A stretch of DNA of 64,000 bases from PoT sp049331405 (GCF_049331405.1 NZ_CP186274.1:8742001-8806000), one strand, 5' to 3'. Counted from the stretch's first letter, positions 7,527 to 17,073 are shown. Program-made: numbers and translations. The notes: generated from the letters alone by a model not told the origin.

Positions 7527-8966
7527 ATGCCGGACGCTCCCGACGAGGGCAGAGGGACGAGCAAGATCTGGTTCGTCGTCGCGATCGTTGCGATCGCCGC
7601 GTTCGGGGTGCGCGTATATCAGGTGCAGTCGCAGAAGGACGATGAAGACGCCTCCCCCTGGAGAAACAAGACGCCGATCGACGTCGTCATCTCCCAGATC
7701 GAGCATGGCGACGACGACGCGAGGGCGTACGCGTTCAGCGACCTGATCCGCAATGTGACCGAGCCGTCCGAGTTCGACGCGATCTTCCCCCACCTCATTC
7801 AGGGGCTGAGGGATCCGTCGGACGACGTCCGGATCGCGGCGGCGTCGGTCGTGGGAAACCTCGTCTCCCGGTTCGCCAGGAAGCCGGCGGCGGGGTGGGG
7901 AGAGGAGGCGTCGGACTCGACCCTCTGCGTCAGCGCGTTGGACTCCCTCACGGCCATGCTCGACGCCCTGCCGTCGACCGAGCGAGCCACCGTGTTGAGG
8001 TCCATCGGCAACGTGGCCGCAGTCGGCAGGCCCGACATCCCGCCGGCCCAACTGATCGCCTGCCTGGACGACGAACTCGAGAACGTCCGGGTCGAGGCGG
8101 TGAAGGCCTTGCTCTGGTATCGCAAGGGGCCCGAGGCGGTCGTCCCCGTGGCCCTCAGGCGGCTCCCCGGCGAGGGGCAGCAGGCCCGCAAGGCCTACTC
8201 GGACGTCTTCTGGTTCACCCGGCTCGAGCCTTCGGCCCTGCCGGCCCTGGTCGACGGATTGAGGAGCGAGAACACGGAGGTCTGCCTCGTCTCCACCGTG
8301 GGGATCAACCACATGGGCCGCGAGGCCAGGCCCGCCTTGCCGGACATCCTCGCACTGATCCGCAGGGAGTTGGAAGCCCCCCACCACTTCGACCAGTCCA
8401 GGGGCTCCGATATCCTGGGCATGGCCTCGGGGGCGATCGGGGAGTTGACGAGCGACGACGATCACCCTCCCGACGCGGTCGACCTCCTCTGCAAGGTCCT
8501 CGAGAGCGCCGACGAGGCGGAGACGAACCCCGGCCCCGACCGCCCCGAATTGCCGGGCCGCTCCACGAGGGCCCTCAAAATGTTCCTGGAGACGAGGCGT
8601 GCGGAAGCCGTCTGGTCCCTGGGGATCATCGGCCGGACGTCCTTGCCCGCCGTGCCGCGGCTCGTCTCCTTGTTCGAGTCGACCCCGGAGCACTCCGCGC
8701 ACTTGCGGGTTCTCCTCGCCGAAGCCCTCGCCGCGATCTGCCGGGGGACGCCCGAAGAGGGTCGCGTCCTCGACATCCTCGCGAAGGCCTGGAAGACCGC
8801 GCCCCAGAAACAGATGATCGTTCTCGCCAGGGCACTCCGCACCCTCAGCCCGAAGGCGGACCAGGTCGTCCCGGGACTCAAGGACATGCCCCCGGACGAA
8901 GAAGGCTCGGAAATCCGACGCGTCCGCTATCCCCGAGATCGCTCGGGCTACCCCGTCCGCGAGTGA
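7527..8966 (+). CDS. Membrane-anchored HEAT-repeat protein
   Basis: A 479-residue protein from the ATG at 7527, preceded by CGGAG. One membrane helix (IWFVVAIVAIAAFGVRVYQ, about 13-32) is followed by a long run of helical pairs with HEAT features, such as GLRDPSDDVRIAAASVVGNL and CLDDELENVRVEAVKALLWY. These repeats build curved scaffolds for protein contacts. The bulk probably sits outside the cytoplasmic membrane. The open frame reaches upstream to 7074, but the extra 151 residues look non-coding. Function is unknown. Confidence 0.75.
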   Translation: MPDAPDEGRGTSKIWFVVAIVAIAAFGVRVYQVQSQKDDEDASPWRNKTPIDVVISQIEHGDDDARAYAFSDLIRNVTEPSEFDAIFPHLIQGLRDPSDDVRIAAASVVGNLVSRFARKPAAGWGEEASDSTLCVSALDSLTAMLDALPSTERATVLRSIGNVAAVGRPDIPPAQLIACLDDELENVRVEAVKALLWYRKGPEAVVPVALRRLPGEGQQARKAYSDVFWFTRLEPSALPALVDGLRSENTEVCLVSTVGINHMGREARPALPDILALIRRELEAPHHFDQSRGSDILGMASGAIGELTSDDDHPPDAVDLLCKVLESADEAETNPGPDRPELPGRSTRALKMFLETRRAEAVWSLGIIGRTSLPAVPRLVSLFESTPEHSAHLRVLLAEALAAICRGTPEEGRVLDILAKAWKTAPQKQMIVLARALRTLSPKADQVVPGLKDMPPDEEGSEIRRVRYPRDRSGYPVRE

Positions 8967-9192
8967 TCCGCCCCGCGATGGAACCCCTCCCGAACACGAC
9001 GAATCCCATCGCGAGCCGGCGAGGCCCGGCCACACCTCGCATCGCCTCAAAGGCTTGGCACATCTATTGCACCAGGTGGCGGTCCGCTCACCTCCCCCGA
9101 TTCGCTTCATAACATTCAATCAACTTGAGACGTGGCCTGCCGGGGGATTTCGGCCCTCCGAGGGTCGGCTCGCACGATTTCGGGACGCGACG

Positions 9193-10260
9193 ATGCACAT
9201 GAAATGCGGGCATTTTCTGTCTTACATTCGCCTACTTCTCTGCGCGGTCGCCGCGTCGGGCTCGGCCGCCGGCGAAGCCCGAGGGGCCGACGGCGAGGTC
9301 TCCGAGACGCTCAGGCGCGAGGGGATCCACTGGCCCGGCGAAGGGGGCAAGCAGATCGAGGTGTCGATCGGCATCTACGTCGTCGACTTCGCCCGGATCA
9401 ACCTCCGGGAGGAGTCGTTCGACATGGCCGGATACCTGGACACCCGTTGGGTCGACCCGACGATTGCCCTGAAGGGGGACGAGCGCAAGGGGAGGCTCAG
9501 GCGGTTCCGCCCCGGGCAGATCTGGTCGCCGGCCCTCGAGTTCGTCAACGCCATCGAGCAGGCCAACGCCAAGCGCGAGGGGGATCTCTACGTCACCGAC
9601 GACGGGCTCGTCACCCAACGCGTGCGATTCAGCCATAATTTCCAGTCGCCGTTGCGGCTCCAGCGGTTCCCGTTCGACTCCCAGGTCCTGACGATCCACG
9701 TCGCCCCCTTCGACCCATTCGCCAGGGACCTGAAGCTGGTCGTCGACACGAAACGTGTCGGCAAGTTGAACGATGCCTCGGTGACGGACTGGGACATCCT
9801 CGAGGTGAACGCCAGCGCCAGGCCCGATGGCGACGATTCGCCCGGCGAGCGGTACGACTTCCGGGTCGTGGTGAGGCGTCGCTACACGTTCTATTTCTGG
9901 CGGGTCCTGCTGCCGATGACGCTCCTCGTCGTCGCCTCGTGGGCGGTCTTCTGGTTCGACGTGACGAACCTCCAGCCGCAGATTTCCACCTCGCTCGCCA
10001 TCCTGCTCTCGCTGGTGACATTCACGTATGCGATCGACTTCTCGCTGCCCAAGGTGGCTTACCTGACGTTCATCGACCGCTACACGCTGACCGCCTTCTC
10101 GTTCGTCCTCTCGTCGATCTTCACCGTGTCGACGATGCACGTCGTCCTGAGGCGCAAGGGGGTCGAGGCCGCCACCCTGATCCAGAGCACGGTGCGCCCC
10201 ATCTTCCCGCTGGCGTTCGTCGTCGCCGTGTCGATGGTCGCGATCCTCTCCTTCCGCTGA
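9193..10260 (+). CDS. Pentameric ligand-gated ion channel (prokaryotic Cys-loop family homologue)
   Basis: A 355-residue protein with an N-terminal signal peptide (about 1-32), an extracellular beta-rich ligand-binding domain (about 50-230) and four membrane helices: M1 near 233-255 with a Pro in LLPMTLL, M2 near 263-283 (ISTSLAILLSLVTFTYAI), M3 near 295-318, M4 near 337-353. The family signature FPFDSQ is at 159-164; as in other bacterial members the two flanking cysteines are absent. The M2-M3 link has P-x3-Y-x-T-x-I-D-x-Y, shared with GLIC and ELIC. The M3-M4 loop is very short, again bacterial. Ligand and ion selectivity are not known. An in-frame ATG at 9055 would add an implausible leader. 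Confidence 0.88.
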   Translation: MHMKCGHFLSYIRLLLCAVAASGSAAGEARGADGEVSETLRREGIHWPGEGGKQIEVSIGIYVVDFARINLREESFDMAGYLDTRWVDPTIALKGDERKGRLRRFRPGQIWSPALEFVNAIEQANAKREGDLYVTDDGLVTQRVRFSHNFQSPLRLQRFPFDSQVLTIHVAPFDPFARDLKLVVDTKRVGKLNDASVTDWDILEVNASARPDGDDSPGERYDFRVVVRRRYTFYFWRVLLPMTLLVVASWAVFWFDVTNLQPQISTSLAILLSLVTFTYAIDFSLPKVAYLTFIDRYTLTAFSFVLSSIFTVSTMHVVLRRKGVEAATLIQSTVRPIFPLAFVVAVSMVAILSFR

Positions 10261-10504
10261 GTCCTCTCAACGCCCGGCCCCCAAGGAGCCCCTGCCGAGT
10301 CTTTCTGTTTCGGTGTCGACGAATGGATTCACAAAGTCGGCCACAAGAGGTTGTGCAACCGTTAATCCTGACTTAACCTGTCAGGCACGTCTTCCGGATT
10401 CATATCCAGGCGACCCTGCACGCGTCCGATGGCCGGGCCGAGAGGCTGAGGCCGAGGGCGTGGCCATATTCGAGGGTCGCCACACATCTCGGGCGTCACC
10501 TTCG

Positions 10505-12718
10505 ATGAAACGTTCGATCCCCAACCATGCAGGGCTCGCCGGCCTGACGGCCCTGGCCATGATCCTTGCCCAGGCACTGGACTCGCGAGGCGCGAAGGCC
10601 CAGGCCGAACCCACGCCGGCCGGCTATCGGGCGGCGGTCTTGAAGTCGAGGGGAGACGCCGCGCGGGGCAAGGCCCTCCTGGACAACGTGGAGCGGACGA
10701 AGTGCCTCTCCTGCCACGCCGTCGGCGGGCGAGGCGCGACCCTCGGCCCCGACCTCACGGGGCTCGGGGGAGGCCGGGCGACCCTGGCCGAGATCCTCGA
10801 CGCGATCCTCGAGCCGTCGGCCAAGATCCACCCCGACTACGCCTCGACGACCGTCGCGCTCAAGTCGGGCCGCGTGCTCGACGGGATCCTCCGACCGGTC
10901 AACGAGGCAGAGGTCGAGGTCGTCACGTCCGCGAATGAGGCGTTCAAGGTGGCACGCACCGAGATCGAGGAACAGGCGCCGAGCCGCATCTCCCTGATGC
11001 CGAAGGGGCTCGAGCAGGGGCTGTCGGCGGGGGAGATGGCGGACCTCCTCTCGCACCTTTCGACCCTCGAGCCCCCGAACCCGCTGGGGCAGGGGGAGGC
11101 GATCAACGCCCGCGACATTCCCAGGGCCGTCGAGCCGATCAAGCTCGTGCCCATCCTCGAGCCAGGCCGGGCCTTCAATCATCCGGTCTGGTTCGGTGCC
11201 TTGCCCGGCCACACCGGCGAGAACCTCGTCATCGAGATGCAGGCGGCGCGGGTCTGGCGGATGGAGGCGAACGGGCATGACCGATCGCTGTATGTCGACG
11301 TCCTGAAAGAGACGATCTCCGGCGAGCTCACGGGGCTCACGAGCCTGGCGTTCCACCCGGATTTCGCCCGCAACCGGCGATACTTCCTCAAAATGCACGT
11401 GCCGGTGGAGCCTGGACGGCTCGCGGTCCAGGTCGTCGAGCGCAAGGCGACACCCGATGGCCTGGCCGATTCGGGCGAGCCCTCGAAGCTCATCATCAAG
11501 ATCCCCGTCTTCACCGAGGTCCACAACGGCGGACATCTCGCCTTCGGCAACGATGGATATCTCTATGTCGGCATGGGTGACACCGGCCCCCAGACCGACC
11601 CACGCGGTCACGGGCAGGACCTCACCACGCTCCTGGGCAAGATCAGCCGGATCGACGTCGACCACGCCGAGGGGGATCGGGCCTACGCGATCCCGAAGGA
11701 TAACCCTTTCCGCGAGACGGCCGGGGCCAGGCCCGAGATCTGGGCCCTCGGCTTCCGCGAGCCCTGGCGGTTCAGCTTCGACCCGCCGACCGGGGACCTC
11801 TGGGTCGGCGACGTCGGCCAGGGGCTTTATGAGGAAGTGACGATCGTCAGGTCGGGCGAGAACCACGGCTGGAACGTGATCGAAGGGTTCCGCTCCTTCT
11901 CCGACCGCTATCGCCAGCCCGACGCCCGGTACGTGCTGCCCATCTTCGCCTATCACCACCGCGTCGGGGTCTCGATCACGGCGGGGTTCGTCTACCACGG
12001 CAAGAAGAACCCGTCGCTGGTGGGCAAGTACATCTGCGGCGACTTCGAGATGCGCAAGATCTGGGCGATCGAGCAGCGCGACCGCAAGCTGACCTCGATC
12101 ATGGAGATCGGCCGGGCCCCGGACCGGATCGTCTCCATCGGCCTCGACTCCGAGGGGGAGATCTACCTCGTCGGATGGGACCGGGGCAACATCTTCAGGA
12201 TCGACGCCGGCGAGGCCGACCTCACCGCCGCCGTCCCCCCGCGCGAGGTCGTGCCGACCGCCCGCACGCAGGCCTCGAGCTGGAAGTCGACCGAGGCCCG
12301 CCCATCATCCGACGAATGGACGCGCCCCGATTTCGACGACAAGGGGTGGCGAGAATCGCAGGGTGGCTTCGGCACGCGAGGCACCCCCGGCTCGACCGTG
12401 CGGACCGAGTGGCGATCGCCTGACATCTGGCTGAGGCGCGAGGTCACGCTCGCCGAAGGGGATCCGGGTTCGCTCTCCCTCGCGGTGCATCACGACGAGG
12501 ATACCGAGATCTACCTCAACGGCATCCTCGCGGCGAGGCTCCCCGGGTTCGTCTCCGACTATGAAGAGATCCCAATCTCTCCGGAGGCCCTCGCAGGGAT
12601 GAAGCCGGGCAGGAACCTGATCGCCGTGCATTGCCACCAGAATGGCGGTGGCCAGTACATCGACGTCGGCCTCGTCCAGCAGCCGTCGAGGAAGCGTCCA
12701 ACTCCGCCCCGGCGTTGA
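10505..12718 (+). CDS. Exported PVC-type heme domain fused to a glucose/sorbosone-dehydrogenase-like propeller
   Basis: A 737-residue protein from the ATG at 10505, with a signal peptide to about residue 34. An N-terminal cytochrome c module has KCLSCH (heme cysteines 67 and 70, His71) and the PVC-type ending with SRISLMPKGLEQGLS. Residues about 205-575 form a beta-propeller of the glucose/sorbosone dehydrogenase type, with VHNGGHLAFGNDGYLYVGMGD and EIWALGFREPWRFSFD. The last about 150 residues resemble a galactose-binding-like fold (DTEIYLNGILAARLPGF). Known relatives oxidise sugars or aldehydes with PQQ in the periplasm, and the heme would accept electrons. Substrate is unknown. Confidence 0.85.
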   Translation: MKRSIPNHAGLAGLTALAMILAQALDSRGAKAQAEPTPAGYRAAVLKSRGDAARGKALLDNVERTKCLSCHAVGGRGATLGPDLTGLGGGRATLAEILDAILEPSAKIHPDYASTTVALKSGRVLDGILRPVNEAEVEVVTSANEAFKVARTEIEEQAPSRISLMPKGLEQGLSAGEMADLLSHLSTLEPPNPLGQGEAINARDIPRAVEPIKLVPILEPGRAFNHPVWFGALPGHTGENLVIEMQAARVWRMEANGHDRSLYVDVLKETISGELTGLTSLAFHPDFARNRRYFLKMHVPVEPGRLAVQVVERKATPDGLADSGEPSKLIIKIPVFTEVHNGGHLAFGNDGYLYVGMGDTGPQTDPRGHGQDLTTLLGKISRIDVDHAEGDRAYAIPKDNPFRETAGARPEIWALGFREPWRFSFDPPTGDLWVGDVGQGLYEEVTIVRSGENHGWNVIEGFRSFSDRYRQPDARYVLPIFAYHHRVGVSITAGFVYHGKKNPSLVGKYICGDFEMRKIWAIEQRDRKLTSIMEIGRAPDRIVSIGLDSEGEIYLVGWDRGNIFRIDAGEADLTAAVPPREVVPTARTQASSWKSTEARPSSDEWTRPDFDDKGWRESQGGFGTRGTPGSTVRTEWRSPDIWLRREVTLAEGDPGSLSLAVHHDEDTEIYLNGILAARLPGFVSDYEEIPISPEALAGMKPGRNLIAVHCHQNGGGQYIDVGLVQQPSRKRPTPPRR

Positions 12719-12751
12719 ACCCGAGAACGCCCGACCGCCGTCATCGAGGAT

Positions 12752-13345
12752 TCAAGGCCGCCGGGCGAGTTGGTCGAGCCGCTCGGCCTGGGCGAGTTCC
12801 GAGGCCTTGCGATCCTCGGTGTATTTCAGGCTGGCCTGGTATTCCGCCCGGCCTTCCTCGAGCAGGCCCGAGAAGGCCCCGACGATCTGGTTCTTCTCGA
12901 CTCGGGTCAGTTCGCGGGGAGGCCAGAGATCCCGGAAAAAACCATCCAGGGGTACTGGCAGGACCTGCATCCAGGTGGTCAAGACCTTGCCCTCGCCGTT
13001 GAAGAGCTTGAAGAAGAAGACATTTTCGATAGCGGCGACGACGACCAGATTCTTGCCCTTCCTGGGTAGATCACGCATGTCCCTGGCCTCGGCCAGGATC
13101 ATGACGTCATATTTTGAAACCTCTGCCTCCGAGATGGCGGGGACCGCCGCCAGTCGCTTCCTCGCGAAATCAATCTGAGCCTCCATCCCGCGGGCATAGG
13201 CCCGTGCGCGTTCGGCGTAGAAGGCCTGATTTCCGGACTCCTCGCGCCGCCAGGTCTTGTGACGGATCGAATAGGACGCCGTCAGGAGCGAGATCAGCAA
13301 CGTGACCAGGAGGAATTCGCGGAGTCGAAGCCGGGGCAATCGCAT
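12752..13345 (-). CDS. Membrane-anchored hypothetical protein
   Basis: A 197-residue protein with one N-terminal membrane helix (REFLLVTLLISLLTASYSI), a helical stalk (FYAERARAYARGMEAQIDFA), a small hydrophobic core (NLVVVAAIENVFFFKLFNGEG) and a C-terminal charged helix. GGTGGG precedes the ATG. It converges with the gene at 10505-12718, with only 33 bases between. No family is recognised; the tail after the anchor is probably periplasmic. Confidence 0.65.
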   Translation of the reverse strand: MRLPRLRLREFLLVTLLISLLTASYSIRHKTWRREESGNQAFYAERARAYARGMEAQIDFARKRLAAVPAISEAEVSKYDVMILAEARDMRDLPRKGKNLVVVAAIENVFFFKLFNGEGKVLTTWMQVLPVPLDGFFRDLWPPRELTRVEKNQIVGAFSGLLEEGRAEYQASLKYTEDRKASELAQAERLDQLARRP

Positions 13346-13648
13346 CGTCGAGGTCCCACCGAGGCCATGGTGATCGGGTCGTGGGCGCGGGGAATCCTAC
13401 CATCCTACAACCGTAAGAATCGATCTGCAAGCCGGGCGGAGGCCCTCCCGCATCCGAGGATGCTGAATTGAACAGGCTTGCGACGGCCTCGCCCCCGAAA
13501 TCGCCCGCCGTATTGACCCGAGGTGTGGGAGCCGGGAGAATCTCGGCTTCAATCGCCAGAGCCTGACGCCAGGGGATCTCGCCCGACGCGAGCGGGTCGG
13601 GGGATGCCCGGGCGTCGACACCTTTTGGATCGGTCCCGGGTTACACAC
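13346..13648. other. Intergenic region, no gene seen
   Basis: This is a divergent gap between the membrane-anchored protein (minus) and the serine hydrolase (plus). The hydrolase frame is open upstream to 13523, but the signal peptide begins at 13649. No other element was recognised. Confidence 0.5.
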
Positions 13649-15139
13649 ATGAAATTATTCGCATTGGTCGCACTGATCCTCGGGAGTTGCGCCCTGGGCG
13701 TGGCCGGGGAGACGAAGTCGGCGCCGCTGCCCCGGAGCAAGCCGGAGGCCCAGGGGGTCTCGTCGTCGGGCGTCCTCGCGTTCGTCGAGGAGGCCAACAA
13801 GAAGATCGACGCCATGCACGGCTTCGTGCTCGTGCGGCACGGCAAGGTCGTGGCCGAGGGGTGGTGGCCCCCCTTCGACGCCCAATCCCCCCACTCGCTC
13901 TTCTCACTCAGCAAAAGCTTCACCTCCACGGCCGTCGGCTTGGCGGTGGAAGAGGGCAAGCTGAGCGTGGATGATGAGGTGTTGAAGTTCTTCCCCGAGG
14001 ACGCCCCCGCAGAGCCGAGCAAGAACCTCAAGTCGATGCGGGTCAGCGACCTCCTGCGGATGTCGACCGGGCACCAGACCGAGCCCGAGCGCAAGGAAGA
14101 CAAGGTCTGGGTCAAGGAGTTCCTGGCCCATCCCGTGCCGCACAAGCCGGGCACGCACTTCCTCTACAACACGTCGGCCACTTACATGCTCTCGGCCATC
14201 GTGCAGAAGGCCACCGGCTCGACCGTGCTCGACTACCTCCGCCCCCGCCTCTTCGAGCCGCTCGGCATCGAGAACCCCCAGTGGCCGACGAGCCCGCAAG
14301 GGGTCACGCTCGGCGGCTATGGCCTGAGCGTGACGACCGAGGACATCGCCAAATTCGGCCAGCTCTACCTCCGCAAGGGGGACTGGAACGGCAAGCAGCT
14401 CGTCCCGGCCGCCTGGGTCGAGAAGGCCACCGCCCGCCAGACTTCGAACGGCAGCAACCCCGAGAGCGACTGGGATCAAGGTTATGGCTACCAGTTCTGG
14501 CGATCTCGCCACGGCGCCTATCGCGGCGACGGGGCCTTCGGCCAGTACTGCGTCGTCCTCCCCGAGCAGGACGCCGTCCTCGCGATCACCAGCGGCGTGA
14601 AGGACATGCAGGCCGTCCTCAACGTCGTCTGGGACAAGCTCCTGCCGGCCCTGAAATCGGAATCCCTCGCGCCCGACGACGAGGGGGCGAAGAAGCTCGA
14701 GCAGGCGCTCGCGAATCTCACCATCCCCCCCCAGGAGGGGAACGGCTCCCCAGGCGCGGCGGCCTCGGCCTTCGGCAAGACGTTCGTCTTCCCCAAGAAT
14801 GAGCACAAGCTCGAGTCGGCAAAGCTCGAGGCCGATGGCCAGGGCAAGAACGTGACGATCGTCGCGAAGTATGCGACCGGAGAGACCCGGATCCCTTGCG
14901 GTCAGGGTGTCTGGAAGAAGGATCGCTCGGCCGTCGCCTCCATGCCCGAGCAGCCGATCGCCGCGAGCGGGGCCTGGACGGGCGACGACACGTACACGGC
15001 GAACCTCTGCCTGACCGAGACCCCGTTCCGCTTCGCCCTCAAGCTGAAGTTCGAGGGGGACAAGCTCCACTTCGAGATCGAGCCCCACGTCGGCTTCGGC
15101 AAGGGCGGGGCGACGAAGCTCGTCGGACAGGCCGAGTGA
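13649..15139 (+). CDS. Exported serine hydrolase of the beta-lactamase (class C/PBP) family
   Basis: A 496-residue protein starting MKLFALVALILGSCALGVAG, a signal peptide. The catalytic SxxK is SLSK (86-89), and the general-base tyrosine is probably Y173 in FLYNTSATY. GDGAFGQ near residue 293 fills the role of the third KTG-like box. A C-terminal beta domain (about 370-496) without catalytic motifs follows, as in many esterase-like members. The family covers beta-lactamases, D-aminopeptidases, esterases and carboxypeptidases; large planctomycete members like this are more likely esterases or peptidases than resistance enzymes. A terminator follows. Confidence 0.85.
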   Translation: MKLFALVALILGSCALGVAGETKSAPLPRSKPEAQGVSSSGVLAFVEEANKKIDAMHGFVLVRHGKVVAEGWWPPFDAQSPHSLFSLSKSFTSTAVGLAVEEGKLSVDDEVLKFFPEDAPAEPSKNLKSMRVSDLLRMSTGHQTEPERKEDKVWVKEFLAHPVPHKPGTHFLYNTSATYMLSAIVQKATGSTVLDYLRPRLFEPLGIENPQWPTSPQGVTLGGYGLSVTTEDIAKFGQLYLRKGDWNGKQLVPAAWVEKATARQTSNGSNPESDWDQGYGYQFWRSRHGAYRGDGAFGQYCVVLPEQDAVLAITSGVKDMQAVLNVVWDKLLPALKSESLAPDDEGAKKLEQALANLTIPPQEGNGSPGAAASAFGKTFVFPKNEHKLESAKLEADGQGKNVTIVAKYATGETRIPCGQGVWKKDRSAVASMPEQPIAASGAWTGDDTYTANLCLTETPFRFALKLKFEGDKLHFEIEPHVGFGKGGATKLVGQAE

Positions 15140-15170
15140 GCTCGTCCTCGACGCCAATCGCAACGAAGAA

Positions 15171-15211
15171 CGAAGGCCCCGGCCGATCCCAGGGATCGGC
15201 CGGGGCCTTCG
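15171..15211. terminator. Bidirectional terminator hairpin between convergent genes
   Basis: CGAAGGCCCCGGCCGATCC pairs perfectly with GGATCGGCCGGGGCCTTCG across a 3-base loop. The stem sits in the gap between the serine hydrolase (plus) and the rhodanese-like gene (minus). T-rich stretches on each side are short (CATTTCG one way, TTCTTCG the other). Confidence 0.7.
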
Positions 15212-15239
15212 CATTTCGCTGGTGTGTCGAACCGGACCG

Positions 15240-16670
15240 TCAGGTGACGTTCCCCGCATGACCGACCTGGATCGTGCCGTCGGTCTTGAAGGTGACCTCG
15301 TAGATCGGCAAGTTCTTGGCGAGGTAGACGAGCGACGCCCCGCGGTGGAGGTCGGCGAGCGACTCGGCCTCCTGGATCAGCTGCGCGCGAAGCTCGGGCT
15401 TGAACTCGGGGACCACGTCCGTCTGGAGCAGCAGCATGTCGATGATCAGCGAGCGCAGGTACTTGCTCGCCTGGGGGTGATAGATGAACATCTGCATGTC
15501 GAAATACGACGGCGAGATCAGCGGGATCGGGGTGAAGGGGAAGAGCTCACCCTCGACCCGGGTGATGAGCACCGCACGCTCGTCGTGGGAGCCGTGGAGC
15601 GCCTCGTACTCGGCGCGGAAGGCCCCCTCCCAGCGTGCCTGGTAGAAGGAGCGCAGGAAGTCGACGACCAGCCCCTGGCGGACCCGATATTGCTCGCTGT
15701 TCTGGTGCATGAGCCGGATGTGGCCGCAGCCGATCGCGGCGGGGTTGCAGAGGTGTTCAACCACCGCCTCGCGATAGGAGGCCGGCGGACGCCTGACGAA
15801 CTGCCGCAGCTCGTCCGGGCCCGAGCAGAACTTCTCGAGGGCGACCCCCAGCCGCGGATCCTCCTTCATCGACACCGCCGCGGCGGTCAGGGCGGTCGCG
15901 TCGGTGTGCATGTAGAAGCTGCCGAAGGAGTCGATCCGCCGCTTGAGCAGGGTCGAGATCTGCTCATGGGTCAGCGGCTTGCCGATCACCTTCTCGATCG
16001 CCGCGAGCAGGAGGATGAAGAGGCCCGCGTCGCCGCCGGGGGTCCCGACCACGCCGCGGTCGTCGCGCCCGTCGATGCAGGACATCGGGGCGTGCATGAC
16101 CAGCGCGGCGAGCTTGAGCCAGCGCACGCTCGCGGGGTCGCCGACGTGATCCCGGACCTGGTCGATCGTCAGGCCCGATTCCTTCGACTCGGGCACGATC
16201 GGGGCCTCGATCTCGCGGAGTTCGTCGCAGCGGTCGAGGATCGACGGATCCTGGATCGTGCTGAAGCCGAGGCTCAGCCACTGGCCCATCCCGCCCGCGA
16301 GGGCCGCGACGTACTTCATCCCGCCCTGCTCAAGCTGACGCGCAACCTCCGAGGCACGCTCGCCGAGCCTAGAGACGAGGATCACCGGCGCATTCGGGCC
16401 GAGCCGCTTGGGGAGCGTATGGACCTCCTCGCGGGGGATCCAGTCCACGCCCGGGATGTAGCCGAACGGGCCGATCAACTCCTGCGGCTCGCGGATGTCG
16501 ATCAGGCGGACGATCGATCCCTGACCCGCCGCGAACTCGGCCGGGATCAGCGGGGTCCCCTTTTCCGAACGATACAGGCGAGACCGCCAGTTCGCGAGCC
16601 AGCCTTCCGAGAGGGTCGGCCCCGTCACCCCGCCCCCTGCCGGGCCCGTCCCCGTCTGCTGTTGGTCCAT
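15240..16670 (-). CDS. Rhodanese-like domain fused to a domain with a carbonic-anhydrase-like motif
   Basis: A 476-residue soluble protein. Residues about 45-135 form a rhodanese domain (LIDIREPQELIGP, then VILVSRLGERASEVA, then LAGGMGQWL), but the active-loop cysteine is replaced by Ser100, so sulfur transfer is unlikely. The remaining 340 residues are not a rhodanese. They contain C198-I-D200-G-R202, the C-x-D-x-R zinc and dyad motif of beta-class carbonic anhydrases, and His255 in MHTD, 57 residues after Cys198, close to the usual distance. The second zinc cysteine expected three residues later is Ala258; C308 or C315 (in GCGHIRL) might substitute. Similarity to carbonic anhydrase is my inference from these motifs and spacing, not an established assignment. 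Confidence 0.7.
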   Translation of the reverse strand: MDQQQTGTGPAGGGVTGPTLSEGWLANWRSRLYRSEKGTPLIPAEFAAGQGSIVRLIDIREPQELIGPFGYIPGVDWIPREEVHTLPKRLGPNAPVILVSRLGERASEVARQLEQGGMKYVAALAGGMGQWLSLGFSTIQDPSILDRCDELREIEAPIVPESKESGLTIDQVRDHVGDPASVRWLKLAALVMHAPMSCIDGRDDRGVVGTPGGDAGLFILLLAAIEKVIGKPLTHEQISTLLKRRIDSFGSFYMHTDATALTAAAVSMKEDPRLGVALEKFCSGPDELRQFVRRPPASYREAVVEHLCNPAAIGCGHIRLMHQNSEQYRVRQGLVVDFLRSFYQARWEGAFRAEYEALHGSHDERAVLITRVEGELFPFTPIPLISPSYFDMQMFIYHPQASKYLRSLIIDMLLLQTDVVPEFKPELRAQLIQEAESLADLHRGASLVYLAKNLPIYEVTFKTDGTIQVGHAGNVT

Positions 16671-17073
16671 GGCCTTCAGCCACTCCCCTCATATAGCCTC
16701 GTGGGCGGTCCGCCGTCGCAGCCTCGGGTCGTCGGCACGACCCGGGCTCAGTCCCTCGGCGGCATTCGCCCCGTCCAGTTTCGAACCGAAGTCGGTTCCC
16801 GACGCACGATCCCCGGCGCGAGGGCCGGTCGACTTCATTGTCGGGAGCGAGCATTAAGAAAACGTAAAAGGGGACACGCTCCCGACTTTCCGAATCGTAC
16901 ACGAACCCGACGGAGGCTCCAACAACCTGTGGCCTCGAAAGGACATGGAGAGAGATTCGGCCTGGGCCAATCTTCGGGCGTCTCGAGAAGATCAACTCGC
17001 CCGGACGACGCAGGTTGATGTTCATCGGTGATGCACACTCGACAGAGAATCCGTCGAGGCCGAGGCTTGCGAC
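16671..17073. other. Intergenic region, no gene seen
   Basis: This 403-base gap lies between the DNA ligase gene (ending at 17074) and the start of the rhodanese-like gene, both on the minus strand. Open frames here are antisense or low in protein character. It presumably holds the promoter of the rhodanese-like gene; no clear boxes were found. Confidence 0.5.

Noticed and set aside
15222..17018. 598-codon plus-strand frame opposite the rhodanese-like gene
   Set aside because: Its composition (many R, E, D, L, V, no domain) is typical of antisense frames in GC-rich DNA; the minus strand has recognisable domains.
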